Shown piece by piece: positions 1 to 8,909 of a DNA stretch of 64,000 bases. Each line of letters begins with the position of its first letter. Within the stretch, counting starts at the first letter, position 1. The notes below the pieces were generated by a model. It ran no database searches. It worked only from the letters and a program-made list of their open reading frames with translations, and had not been told where the DNA came from. This DNA is from Acidobacteriota bacterium (lineage in GTDB: Bacteria; Acidobacteriota; Terriglobia; Bryobacterales; Bryobacteraceae). The position numbers were made by a program, and so were the translations under genes. The stretch is from contig JAFDVS010000104.1 of NCBI GenBank assembly GCA_018268935.1, positions 1-64,000 of the forward strand, written 5' to 3'.

Positions 1-243
1 GACTTCCGGAACCGGAGGAACTCCGGTGGTCGTCTTATGCAAACCATTCCCCGTACCCGCTGCCTTGCCCGTCACATCCGCCATCTTGCCAAACACCTTG
101 TCCAGCCCATCGCTTACCTGTTTGCCCGCAACGCCGGCCGCTGATCCACCCGCGGCAGCTGTCGCACTTTCAATCAGCGACTGCGCGCTGACGATCGCTC
201 CCACAACCAGGGTCAGAATCACGGGAATCCAAAACTTGCGCAT
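1..243 (-). CDS. Small secreted protein, 3' end outside window
   Basis: An open frame of 81 codons runs off the left edge. The ATG (complement of 241-243) follows a strong Shine-Dalgarno sequence, TAAGGAG, at about 249-255. The first 20 or so residues are a basic tip (MRK) plus a hydrophobic stretch ending in SAQ, typical of a signal peptide, so the product is probably exported. The visible mature part is rich in Ala, Gly, Lys and Thr and has no motif I recognise. It is transcribed away from the sulfatase gene to its right. Family and true length cannot be judged because the end is missing. Confidence 0.6.
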   Translation of the reverse strand, partial: MRKFWIPVILTLVVGAIVSAQSLIESATAAAGGSAAGVAGKQVSDGLDKVFGKMADVTGKAAGTGNGLHKTTTGVPPVPEV

Positions 244-351
244 AGGTAAGCTCCTTATGAACTCCACTTTAGTCCCCCCTGAAAGAAAGTACTATCGCTG
301 GATTGCCTTAAGCACCGGCTTGGAATCCCTTAGTGCTCGTCAGGCGACTCG

Positions 352-1761
352 ATGCTGTACCCTATTCTCGTGATCCCACGCCGCACTGTTCTCACGGGCG
401 CCGCCGCGCCCTTCTTTGCTCGCGCCCAATCGAAGCGGCTGAACCTGCTGTTCCTCATGTCCGACCAGCATCAGCGCGAGGCTTCGGGCTGCTATGGGAG
501 CAGGGAAGTGAAGACCCCGCACATCGACGAAATCGCCTCCCGCGCGGTGCGGTTTGACCGGGCTTACTGCCAGGCGCCGGTATGCGTGCCTTCGCGCGGT
601 TCGTTGATCACCGGCCAGTACGCGCATACGCATGGGGCGCGGATTCTTCAGGACCCGCTTCCGGACGAGGCCCGCACCATCGGGCATTTCTTTCGCGAAC
701 GCGGTTACGCCACCGGCGCCATCGGCAAGATGCATTTCGTCGATGAGACGCGGCGGCATGGTTTTGATCACCGCCTGTACGAGGCCGATTTCCAGAACAC
801 ACTCACCGCCGATGAGCGCAAGCAACTGCGCGCGGATCAGGGCGGGGCGGAAGGAACCGCGGGCAAGCCATCGAAGCTGGCGGCGCGCTTCTTTCAGGAC
901 AACTACTATGCCGGGGAAGCGGTGAAGTTTCTTCACGCAAACAAAAGCCGTCCGTTCTGTTTGTGGGCTTCGTTCTTCATGCCGCATACGCCGCTGGTGC
1001 CGATGCGGCAGTACTTCGATCTGTACGACCCGTCGAAGCTCACGCTTCCCAAGCGTTCCAGCGCGGAATTGGAGATGGGCTTCGAGGGGCACCTGATTCG
1101 CGCCAAGGAGCGCGGTTGGTATCAGCAGACCGACGAGCAACTGCGCCAATCCATCGCCGGCTATTACGGCAACATCAGCCAGATGGATGCTTGCGTGGGG
1201 CGTGTCTACGACGCTTTGCGGGAACTGGGCCTGGATAAGAAGACCGTGGTGGTCTACACCTCAGACCACGGCGAAATGGCAGGCGCGCATCGCATGTGGA
1301 CCAAGCACAACATGTATGAGCAGTCGGTGGCCGTACCGCTGCTGATCAGCATGCCGGATCGCATGGAGTCGGGAAAGCCGCGGACGCAACTCATCGAACA
1401 GGTGGATCTGTTCCCCACGCTCGCCGAGTTGTGCGGCCACCAGGCGCCGGCGGCGAAGATCCACGGACGCAGCTTCGCCAATCTGGTGCAGCGGCGCCGC
1501 TACACGGCGCGCGAATTCGCCTACTCCGAGTATTACTTCTGCCACAACGTCTTCACACGCGATGACCGTTATGTGGGCAAAGACCCGATTCTCATGGTCC
1601 GCACGGATCGCTGGAAGCTGAACCACCTCGCTTGGGGCCGCTCGGAGTTATTCGATTTGAAAAACGACCCCGGCGAATTCCGCAACGTCATCGACGACTC
1701 CGGCAACGCAGGCATCGCCAAAGAACTCACCGCCATCGCCAGGCGGATGTACGCCGCGTAG
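352..1761 (+). CDS. Sulfatase (arylsulfatase type, C-x-P-S-R)
   Basis: A 469-residue sulfatase of the alkaline-phosphatase superfamily, which hydrolyses sulfate esters. The N-terminus has a twin-arginine-like leader (RRTVLTG then Ala-rich), so the folded enzyme is probably exported. The core shows the metal-binding SDQ near residue 38 and C78-V-P-S-R82; in this family the Cys is converted to formylglycine by a separate enzyme. A second metal region, TSDHGEM, is near residue 300. The ATG at 352 has only a weak ribosome site; GTG at 370, 6 nt after TACCCT, would give a leader like that of the neighbouring sulfatase and is a real alternative. It ends immediately against the convergent second sulfatase. 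The substrate is unknown; glycan sulfate is likely given the neighbouring TonB receptor. Confidence 0.9.
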   Translation: MLYPILVIPRRTVLTGAAAPFFARAQSKRLNLLFLMSDQHQREASGCYGSREVKTPHIDEIASRAVRFDRAYCQAPVCVPSRGSLITGQYAHTHGARILQDPLPDEARTIGHFFRERGYATGAIGKMHFVDETRRHGFDHRLYEADFQNTLTADERKQLRADQGGAEGTAGKPSKLAARFFQDNYYAGEAVKFLHANKSRPFCLWASFFMPHTPLVPMRQYFDLYDPSKLTLPKRSSAELEMGFEGHLIRAKERGWYQQTDEQLRQSIAGYYGNISQMDACVGRVYDALRELGLDKKTVVVYTSDHGEMAGAHRMWTKHNMYEQSVAVPLLISMPDRMESGKPRTQLIEQVDLFPTLAELCGHQAPAAKIHGRSFANLVQRRRYTAREFAYSEYYFCHNVFTRDDRYVGKDPILMVRTDRWKLNHLAWGRSELFDLKNDPGEFRNVIDDSGNAGIAKELTAIARRMYAA

Positions 1762-3204
1762 CTATTGTTTATCCGCCTCCGGGTGCGCCTTCGCCCACTT
1801 CAGATAATCCTCCACCGTGTAGAACGTCTGATGGCGATACAGGCGGCCGCGGTCCTCGACAAGTTCCTTCCAGTTGTAGCTCCAGCTATCGCCCGTCTTC
1901 TTCATCCACTCATTCAGCCGCTTCTCCATTTCCGCCTGTACAGCGGCCATGGAAGCATCCCCCACCAGATTCTTCATCTCATACGGATCCTTCTGCAGAT
2001 CGTAAAGCACCCACGGCTTGTCCTGGAAGCGCGCGTACATGTACCGTTCCGTGCGGACACCGCGCCAGCCATCGTCTGTCCCATCCCCTTGGAACGGCCC
2101 GAAAATCTGGAAATACGCCGAATCCGGCGCCTTCATCTTCTGCCCCAACACCAGCGGCCCGAAGTTCGTCCCCTGCATCGACGCCGGCGGCGTGACCCCG
2201 CACAACGACAACAGCGTCGGAGCAAAATCCACATGCGTGAACGGAGCCTTCACCTTCTGCCCGCCCTTCACCTTTCGCGGATAGCGCAGAATCCCCGGTA
2301 TCCGAATCGACTCCTCCCAGGGCTTCCGCTTCAATCGCAATCCATGCGACCCCAACATATCCCCGTGATCGGAGGAAAACAAAACAATCGTGTCCTGTTC
2401 CAGATCCAATTCCTTCAATACCCGCATCAGCCGCCCCACCTGATCATCCACCGCCGTCGTCGCCGCATAATAGGCCGCAATCTGCTTCGGCCCCGGCACG
2501 TTCGCTCCGCCGGCTTTCCAGTTCGGCCGCATCGTCAACTTCGCCGCGTCATACATCTTCATGTACTCCTCCGGCGCCCCATAGGGATCATGCGGCGGCC
2601 CCATCGCAATCGTCAGGAAAAACGGCTTCCCACTCGCCTTCGTTTCCTTGAGGAAATCCACAGCGACATCCGTCCAACCCTCGGCCTCGAACTTCTTCAT
2701 CGGAATCGGCTCCGGTGAATCGCGAAAATACTGCGTGTTGAAATGGGCGTGGCTGCACTCATTGGCGCCCCAGAAGGCAAAGCCCTGCCGCCGCGGTCCC
2801 GGTGGCACAAAGCCCGGCATGCGCTGGCCGCCATCGAGATGCCACTTTCCGATGAACCCCGTGCGATACCCCTGCGCCGACAAAAGCTTCGCGCTGGTCA
2901 CCTCCGTCTCGCGCAGCCGCAGATCGTTCGCCACCATCCCGTTGCGATGCGTGTATGTGCCCGTGATCATGTTCGCCCGCGCCGGACAGCACACCGGCAC
3001 ATTGGCGAATGTGTGCTCAAAGAGAATGCCCTCCGCCGCCAGCCGGTCCAGGTTCGGCGTCTTCACTTCCGTGTTCCCGTAGCAGCCCACCGAGTGCGCC
3101 CTGAGCTGGTCCGCGAATACATACAGAATGTTCGGTCTCTTCGCACTCTGCGCCGCCGCAACCGAAGCTCCGATTGCGCTTCCCAAAAACGTCCGTCGAT
3201 TCAT
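1762..3204 (-). CDS. Sulfatase (C-x-P-A-R type)
   Basis: A 480-residue sulfatase. I chose the ATG at 3204 because it puts a Tat-like leader (MNRRTFLGSAIG) at the very N-terminus; the frame opens upstream at 3243 but gives no better start. The modified cysteine is C72 in C-C-P-A-R (72-76), the metal-binding ADQ is at about 31-33, and SSDHGDM further on completes the metal site. It differs from its convergent neighbour in the motif (PAR rather than PSR) and in much of the C-terminal half, so the pair is not a recent duplication and may act on different sulfated linkages. The gene is divergent from the TonB receptor at 3264, sharing about 60 bp of upstream DNA. Confidence 0.9.
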   Translation of the reverse strand: MNRRTFLGSAIGASVAAAQSAKRPNILYVFADQLRAHSVGCYGNTEVKTPNLDRLAAEGILFEHTFANVPVCCPARANMITGTYTHRNGMVANDLRLRETEVTSAKLLSAQGYRTGFIGKWHLDGGQRMPGFVPPGPRRQGFAFWGANECSHAHFNTQYFRDSPEPIPMKKFEAEGWTDVAVDFLKETKASGKPFFLTIAMGPPHDPYGAPEEYMKMYDAAKLTMRPNWKAGGANVPGPKQIAAYYAATTAVDDQVGRLMRVLKELDLEQDTIVLFSSDHGDMLGSHGLRLKRKPWEESIRIPGILRYPRKVKGGQKVKAPFTHVDFAPTLLSLCGVTPPASMQGTNFGPLVLGQKMKAPDSAYFQIFGPFQGDGTDDGWRGVRTERYMYARFQDKPWVLYDLQKDPYEMKNLVGDASMAAVQAEMEKRLNEWMKKTGDSWSYNWKELVEDRGRLYRHQTFYTVEDYLKWAKAHPEADKQ

Positions 3205-3263
3205 ACGTTGGCATGCTATCACGCCACCCCACGGCAGCGACAAGTTGAAATAGAATGCCCCCT

Positions 3264-6200
3264 GTGACCAAGTTGCTCCTCCTCCTCTTCACCATGGGCG
3301 GTCTGCTTGATGCCCAAACCTCGGCCGGCCTCGTTGTTGTATCGGTGCAGGATCCCTCGGGGGCAGCCATCTCCGGCGCATCCATCACGCTCACCGATGA
3401 AGCCACGTCCACCATCACTACGCAGATCGCTGCGGCTGATGGAGTGGCCCGCTTTGTTTCGGTGAAGCCCAGCACGTACACCGTCACCGCCAATCACGAT
3501 GGCTTCAAACGCACCGCGCGCACGCATGTCGTCGTCAACGTCGCCGAGTCCGTCACCCTCGATCTCACCCTCGAACTTGGCTCCATCACCGAAACCGTGC
3601 AGGTCACCGGCGCTCCTCCTGTGTTGCAGACCGAACGCGGCGAACTGGGCCAGGTCATCGGCCGCCAACAGATCATCGACCTCCCGCTGAACGGCCGCAA
3701 TCCAATCAGTCTTGCCGGGCTAACCTCCGGCGTCATTCCCGGCCCCGGCTTCAGCGACAATCCGCTCAACCTCGCCAATATCAGCGTCAACGGAGGCCGC
3801 GGCGGCGCCACCGAAATCCTGCAGGATGGCGCACCCGCCACAGTTCCCGAAAATAGCCCGGGCACCTTCGCCACCGCCACGCTTCCCTCCGTCGAGCGAG
3901 TGCAGGAATTCAAAGTGCAAACCAATTCCTTCTCCGCCGAGTTCGGACGCACCACCGGCGGCGTGATCAACCTGGTGGTCAAATCCGGCACCAACGAACT
4001 GCACGGCAGCGTCTACGAATACATCCGCAACAGCAGCCTCGATTCGAACGATTGGTTTCAGAACCGCGCCGGGCGCAAGCTCGGCGTCTTCCAGCGCAAC
4101 CAGTATGGATTCACGCTCGGCGGCCCCGTGCTGATCCCCGGCCTCTACAACGGCAAGAACCGGACCTTCTTCTTCGGCGGCTATGAAGGCCAACGCCAGC
4201 GCAACCAGCAAACCAGCACCGCCACCATTCCCCGAGCCAACGAAATCGGCGGCGATTTCTCCCAGACGTTCAACGCCGCCGGCGCCCCTGTGATCATCTA
4301 CGATCCGTCCACCACACTGCGCGGCGACAACGGCGTCTTCACCCGCACACCCTTCGCCGGGAACCGTATTCCTGCCACGCGCATCGATCCTGTGGCGACG
4401 AAACTCGCCGCGCTCTACCCGCGCCCGAACACCGCCGGCACCGGCCCGGCGGCGCAAAACAATTTCCTTGCAGCCGGAGCCGGCGCCACCGACGACGACA
4501 ACTTCGACGTCCGCGTCGATCACAGCTTCGCCCCGGCGAAGAACTTCTACATCCGCCTCAGCAATCGCGATTTCCGCGCCGTCAATCCCAACTTCTACGG
4601 CACCATCGGCCAGCCTGGCGCGGCCATCATCCCGCGCCCGGGGCAAACCGCCGCCGCCAACTACACCCACAGCATCCGGCCGAACCTGCTCTCGGAGACC
4701 ACATACGGCTTCGCGCGCCTCTTCACCAATCGCCAGTCGCACTCCTTCGGCACCGATATCAATCGTGAATTCGGGCTTCCCGCCGATCTCGCCGCCATTG
4801 CCGACAACCGCGGTATCCCGGCCATCACAGTGGCCGGTTACGGAGCCATCGGCGAATCCTTCAACGCCCGTTTTTCGCTCGAAAGCCACACCTTCCAGGA
4901 GAACCGCACCTGGATCAGCGGAAAGCACTCGCTCAAGTTCGGGGGCCAGCTTCGCATCAACCGCACGAACTTCTTCCAGGGGCAGTTCCCGGCGGGGAAC
5001 TTCGCCTTCAATCAGGCTTTCACGCAGGGCCCCGATCCGACGCGCGCCACGGCCACGGCGGGCAACGGAATGGCGTCGTTTCTGCTCGGCTACGCGGCCA
5101 CCGGCGCCGCCACGCACGATACCCACCTCTCCACGCAAAGCCCCTATTACGGCATCTTCGTGCAGGACGATTTCAAAGTCAGCAAAAACCTCACCCTCAA
5201 TCTCGGCCTGCGCTATGAACTCGAAATCCCCCGCAGCGAGCGCTACAACCGGCTCAGCGTATTCAACGGCGAAGTCACCAGCCCGCTTGCCTCGCGCGTC
5301 CCCGCGTTCCCCAATCTCAAAGGCGGATTGCAGTTCGTTGGAGTGGATCGCGACAAGCAGTTCTCTACGGACCGCAATAACCTTGGTCCACGCTTCGGCT
5401 TCGCCTGGCGCGCTCCCCGAGGCTTCGTCCTGCGCGGCGGCTACGCCATCTTCTTCTCCGCTTCCAGCGCCACAGCCGCAGGAACATTAGGCGGTGGAGG
5501 CAACGCAGGCTTCGCTTCGCGCACTGTCTACACCGGCTCAAACGACGGTGGACTCACTCCCGCCGACCGTCTCTCCAATCCCTTCCCGCGCGGCTTCACG
5601 CTCCCCTTCGGCAGTGCCCAGGGATTACTCAGTTTCGCCGGCTCGGAGTTCCAAACCAACGATCAATACGATCGCACGCCCTACGTGCAGCAGTGGAACA
5701 TCAATATCCAGAAAGAGCCCATCGCCGGCCTGCTGCTCGAGATCGGCTACGCCGGGTCGAAAGGCACCAGCCTCCCCTCGGTGTTCGGCTCCATCAATCA
5801 GCTCACAACCGACACATTGCGCCTCGGCGCCGCGCTCCTCGATCAAGTGCCGAATCCGTTCGCCGGTGTCATCACCGATCCCACTTCCACTCTGCGCCTG
5901 CCCACCGTCCGCCGCTCGCAATTGCTCCGGCCGTACCCGCAATTCACCACCATCGCCATGGAGAAAAGCTCCTATGGCAGTTCCACCTATCACTCGCTGC
6001 AGTTGCGCCTCGATCGCCGCTTCCGCAATGGCGTCTCGTTCCTCGGCGCTTACACCTGGTCGAAACTCATCGACGACATTTCCAATTCCGGCACCGGATT
6101 GAACGGTCCCTTCGCCTATACACAGGATTGGTACAACCGCCGCGCCGAACGCAGCCTGTCGGTCTTCGACGTGGCCCACCGGCTGGTGCTCAGCGGCACG

Positions 6201-6755
6201 TACGAGATTCCCGTTGGGAAAAACAAACTCTTCGGCGATTCCATGCACCCAGCGGCCAACGCCGTGGTTGGCGGCTGGCAGCTCAACGGGATCGCGACGT
6301 TTTCCAGCGGACTCCCCGTCTTCCTCGGCACCAGCGTGAACACCTCGAATTCTCTCGGCGAATTGATCGGCGCAGGCGCGCCCGTCAACGGAACCCAGCG
6401 CCCCAACAACAACGGAACCAGCGCCGCCCGCTCCGGCCCCGTCGTCGATCGCCTCACCGAATACTTCACCCGCGCCGTCTTCTCCCAGCCCGCGCCCTTC
6501 ACCCACGGCAACCTCTCCCGCACACTCCCCGACGTGCGCAGCCCATCGCTCAAGAACATGGATCTCTCGCTGTTCAAAAACTTCGAGATCGCCGAACGCC
6601 TCCGCCTCCAGATCCGCGCCGAAGCCTTCAACTTCACCAACACGCCCATCTTCGGCGGCCCAGGCGCCAGCTTCGGTGTGCCTGCCTTCGGCATCATCGC
6701 CGCACAGGCAAACACGCCCCGCCAAATCCAGTTCGGATTGCGCCTGGCGTTCTGA
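3264..6755 (+). CDS. TonB-dependent receptor, carboxypeptidase-regulatory N-domain (Oar-like)
   Basis: An outer-membrane beta-barrel of about 1,163 residues. In order: signal peptide ending near DAQ, a carboxypeptidase-regulatory-like beta-sandwich (about 20-105), a plug with the usual INLVVKSGTNE segment near 235, and a long barrel ending in a terminal Phe (FGLRLAF), the outer-membrane assembly signal. Such proteins import bulky substrates using energy from TonB; the substrate here is unknown, but the two adjacent sulfatases suggest a sulfated glycan. Start: ATG at 3255 overlaps a -10-like TAGAAT (3251-3256), and GTG at 3264 lies 7 nt after it with no Shine-Dalgarno, so I prefer a leaderless GTG start. 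A decayed copy of this gene's 3' end lies at 8910-9023. Confidence 0.9.
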   Translation: MTKLLLLLFTMGGLLDAQTSAGLVVVSVQDPSGAAISGASITLTDEATSTITTQIAAADGVARFVSVKPSTYTVTANHDGFKRTARTHVVVNVAESVTLDLTLELGSITETVQVTGAPPVLQTERGELGQVIGRQQIIDLPLNGRNPISLAGLTSGVIPGPGFSDNPLNLANISVNGGRGGATEILQDGAPATVPENSPGTFATATLPSVERVQEFKVQTNSFSAEFGRTTGGVINLVVKSGTNELHGSVYEYIRNSSLDSNDWFQNRAGRKLGVFQRNQYGFTLGGPVLIPGLYNGKNRTFFFGGYEGQRQRNQQTSTATIPRANEIGGDFSQTFNAAGAPVIIYDPSTTLRGDNGVFTRTPFAGNRIPATRIDPVATKLAALYPRPNTAGTGPAAQNNFLAAGAGATDDDNFDVRVDHSFAPAKNFYIRLSNRDFRAVNPNFYGTIGQPGAAIIPRPGQTAAANYTHSIRPNLLSETTYGFARLFTNRQSHSFGTDINREFGLPADLAAIADNRGIPAITVAGYGAIGESFNARFSLESHTFQENRTWISGKHSLKFGGQLRINRTNFFQGQFPAGNFAFNQAFTQGPDPTRATATAGNGMASFLLGYAATGAATHDTHLSTQSPYYGIFVQDDFKVSKNLTLNLGLRYELEIPRSERYNRLSVFNGEVTSPLASRVPAFPNLKGGLQFVGVDRDKQFSTDRNNLGPRFGFAWRAPRGFVLRGGYAIFFSASSATAAGTLGGGGNAGFASRTVYTGSNDGGLTPADRLSNPFPRGFTLPFGSAQGLLSFAGSEFQTNDQYDRTPYVQQWNINIQKEPIAGLLLEIGYAGSKGTSLPSVFGSINQLTTDTLRLGAALLDQVPNPFAGVITDPTSTLRLPTVRRSQLLRPYPQFTTIAMEKSSYGSSTYHSLQLRLDRRFRNGVSFLGAYTWSKLIDDISNSGTGLNGPFAYTQDWYNRRAERSLSVFDVAHRLVLSGTYEIPVGKNKLFGDSMHPAANAVVGGWQLNGIATFSSGLPVFLGTSVNTSNSLGELIGAGAPVNGTQRPNNNGTSAARSGPVVDRLTEYFTRAVFSQPAPFTHGNLSRTLPDVRSPSLKNMDLSLFKNFEIAERLRLQIRAEAFNFTNTPIFGGPGASFGVPAFGIIAAQANTPRQIQFGLRLAF

Positions 6756-6837
6756 CCAGCCTTCCGGTTAGCGCGTGATGCAGAAACTACTGTGGACAAG
6801 CCGTCGGCTACTCGTGGTGACTTCCGAATGTAGAAAG

Positions 6838-6849
6838 TGGAGCATCGAG
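6838..6849. repeat. Left arm of 12-bp inverted repeat around the ribozyme
   Basis: TGGAGCATCGAG here is the exact reverse complement of 7136-7147. On the RNA the two arms would pair and close the ribozyme core, or form a hairpin in ligated exons. Confidence 0.7.
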
Positions 6850-7135
6850 ATCTTAGCGGTTTATGTTATCGCTGAGGCTCTTTATCCTCAGCCTCTGCCG
6901 TTTGAGGTATCGCATTATGCGGCAGAACGGACTATCTCACCATCTCGAAATACGAGATGCCGGGCGCTCGTGGGATCGTTACTGCTTTCGCTCGGATCCT
7001 AGTCTCTGAACCTTGCCAACCCCTTGGTGTTACCGCCGTGCTGGCCTTGGCTGCCGATAATCCGTCTCCGGACGTCCCGGCAATTCACCCGGTTCTCACT
7101 TGCTTCTCGCGACGCAAGGGGCCTTTGAAAGCCAC

Positions 7136-7147
7136 CTCGATGCTCCA
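7136..7147. repeat. Right arm of 12-bp inverted repeat around the ribozyme
   Basis: CTCGATGCTCCA, the perfect complement of 6838-6849; it lies between the stop codon of the AlbA_2-like gene and the P1-like hairpin. Confidence 0.7.
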
Positions 7148-7161
7148 ATCGCATTCTAGCG

Positions 7162-8781
7162 CTATTTGGCCTGCAGCAGTTTGCGATCGATGCGGTACGC
7201 CGATCGATAAACTCCTTCGTCCTCGTCAAAGTAGTACACGACAAGGGGCTTTCGACCCGAAGCGATGGCTCCGATCAGCGGACCGAATGCCACGGGACCC
7301 CGATAGAACAAGTGAAGCTCTTTGAAGGATGGAAGCTCCACGCACTCGCGGAGCCAAGCTCGGAGATCTCGTAGAACAACTTGCCACTCTTCCCCAGTGA
7401 CTACCCCAGAGTAGTTGTATGTGCGTAGCCGGTCCTCTCCAAGGTCCCTGAAGGCTGCGTGAGAGCGACGGATGATGTCGAGTTCGATCGTACCGTAGCC
7501 GATCGAAATCACCATCACGCCAGAGCTGGGATTCACCGGCTCGCCCTCCGAGCGGAGAACTGGCGGGTTATGGGCGGGAACTGTCACTTTGAACCATTCG
7601 CCGACCTCAAACGTGGGCTCGCTGCCTGAAAGCGCTATCGTCTCCTGAACAGCTCTTGGAATACCCGTACCGCGCTCTTGAGCCAAGCCAAGTTCAAATA
7701 GATAACGAGCCAGCGATGGGTTACGCCAGCGAGTTGTACCCTTCTTGAGTTCATCCATGGTCACGCCCAATGGAGCACCGCCTGGGTTTTCAAATTCAAT
7801 TCGATCGGCAAAAACGCTGACCTTCGTTGATAGATCACTTCGATAATCTCGGTGCGCCAGGGAGTTCACCAAGATCTCTTGCAACGCCTGCATCGAATAT
7901 CGTCGTTTGTTCTGTCGGCCACTCTGAAAATCCTCCGACTTGTCGGTGACGAAAGCGGCCTCGGTTTCAAGAACGCCCATAACCTTTTCCACAAGATACG
8001 GAATGGGGCCGAAAACATCGCCCAGGACGAAGGTCTCGTCGGCACGAGTAGTCCCTCGAAACCGCGTCAACGAAATGAAAGCGCCCGGCAGAAATCTATG
8101 TGGCTGGCTCCCGACGAGCAGAATGGCGAATCGATTCGGCACCACTAGCTTGCGAGCAGGCGTCTCCACTTGGCTGGTGAGGGGTAGTGCACTACCGACA
8201 ATGCGAGCACCGGCATCTAGAAGCGTGGACGGTGTTCCCGAGACCCGCAGACGCCTCGCGAGATCTTCCAAGGCGAACAAGTCCAAATCATCCGTCGTTG
8301 CTCCTGGGCATGGTTGTGCAAGCCAGTCGAGATGCTGTTTTCTGAGCGAGAGCTCGGCGATTTGGCTCACCGTAGCTTTCGTCACCTTATCCCCGAGTCG
8401 GATGAAGATCTCGCTTCTGAAGGAATGTATGTCGCTGCTGGCCGCAGCCCATACCAGGAGAACTTCCTTCCCATCGTCAAGGGCAACTCTATCGAAGCGC
8501 GGAGCGATAGGCGGATACACGAGTGACCGAGCAATCTCGAAGATTCTGTTCTGAAGCGTCTCAACTGTCCCGCGCGAGAGTCCGGCAACGACTGCTCGTG
8601 TTCCATCTTGAGGGCTCTTCGATTCCTCAACACCACAAACGACCGAGCCGCTACCGACCTGTTCGTAGTCGTTCGCATAGGCTGCTAGGGTTTTGGCGAT
8701 CTTCTCAGGATCGCCGGTTGCTTTCCAGTCTACGGTGTTCGATTCGTTCTTCAGAAGCAGTTCGAGCTCGGAAAGAGTCAT
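7162..8781 (-). CDS. AlbA_2 (Schlafen-like) / GHKL-type ATPase with SAVED-like C-terminus
   Basis: A 539-residue protein. Residues about 1-150 resemble the AlbA_2/Schlafen DNA- or RNA-binding domain (TVDWK near residue 18, then AAYANDY). Residues about 300-405 match the divergent ATPase domain that usually follows it (LQEILVNSLAHRDY, ENPGG, and RGTGI). The last roughly 134 residues are not part of the usual family: ELHLFYRGP (about 488-496), an Ile-Gly a few residues on and a VVYYFD strand resemble the C-terminal part of SAVED domains, which bind cyclic oligonucleotides in CBASS effectors. This last assignment is by eye and uncertain. Start: ATG at 8781; the frame extends upstream without a better start. 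Codon use is less GC-biased than in neighbours, and the gene stands in an island with the ribozyme, so it was probably acquired by transfer. No nucleotide cyclase is visible nearby. Confidence 0.75.
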   Translation of the reverse strand: MTLSELELLLKNESNTVDWKATGDPEKIAKTLAAYANDYEQVGSGSVVCGVEESKSPQDGTRAVVAGLSRGTVETLQNRIFEIARSLVYPPIAPRFDRVALDDGKEVLLVWAAASSDIHSFRSEIFIRLGDKVTKATVSQIAELSLRKQHLDWLAQPCPGATTDDLDLFALEDLARRLRVSGTPSTLLDAGARIVGSALPLTSQVETPARKLVVPNRFAILLVGSQPHRFLPGAFISLTRFRGTTRADETFVLGDVFGPIPYLVEKVMGVLETEAAFVTDKSEDFQSGRQNKRRYSMQALQEILVNSLAHRDYRSDLSTKVSVFADRIEFENPGGAPLGVTMDELKKGTTRWRNPSLARYLFELGLAQERGTGIPRAVQETIALSGSEPTFEVGEWFKVTVPAHNPPVLRSEGEPVNPSSGVMVISIGYGTIELDIIRRSHAAFRDLGEDRLRTYNYSGVVTGEEWQVVLRDLRAWLRECVELPSFKELHLFYRGPVAFGPLIGAIASGRKPLVVYYFDEDEGVYRSAYRIDRKLLQAK

Positions 8782-8909
8782 AAAGTTAAGCGAGACAAAG
8801 CATTCGATTCCATGATCTATCTTACGTCGCGCTGAATGAGCCCATAGACTGCAGAGAGCGCTGGCCATCAAATGCGCAGCCCGCGACTCAGTTCGGCGAA
8901 AATCATACC

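Larger units (their letters stand above)
6838..7147 (-). ncRNA. Group I self-splicing intron-like ribozyme core (orphan)
   Basis: Read on the minus strand, all conserved group I elements occur in order. P2 hairpin 7099-7118; P3 5' strand 7086-7092 pairs with 6960-6966; P4 is 7078-7083 (UUGCCG) with 7051-7056 (CGGCAG); P5 is a 14-nt hairpin with a GAGA tetraloop at 7060-7073; P6 is CCAA/UUGG (7047-7050 with 7016-7019). The P7 strand GACUA (7000-7004) sits in UUCAGAGACUA and pairs with UAGUC (6930-6934) in GAGAUAGUCC. A P7.1/P7.2 insert (6973-6999, with a GAAA loop at 6984-6991), P8 (6941-6959), P9 (6894-6926) and P9.1 (6871-6892) follow. An inserted P7.1/P7.2 is typical of IA-like introns. A P1-like hairpin with a U-G pair is at 7120-7133, but splice sites are not resolved and no exon gene is recognised. 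It begins 15 nt after the upstream ORF's stop codon. Confidence 0.85.

Noticed and set aside
3720..5138. Long minus-strand frame (472 codons) inside the first receptor gene
   Set aside because: Arg/Ala/Glu/Gly-rich antisense shadow caused by high third-position GC; the plus strand has a clear domain architecture.
6999..7244. 81-codon minus-strand frame
   Set aside because: It coincides with the ribozyme's conserved stems and has no ribosome site; the structured RNA explains the sequence better.
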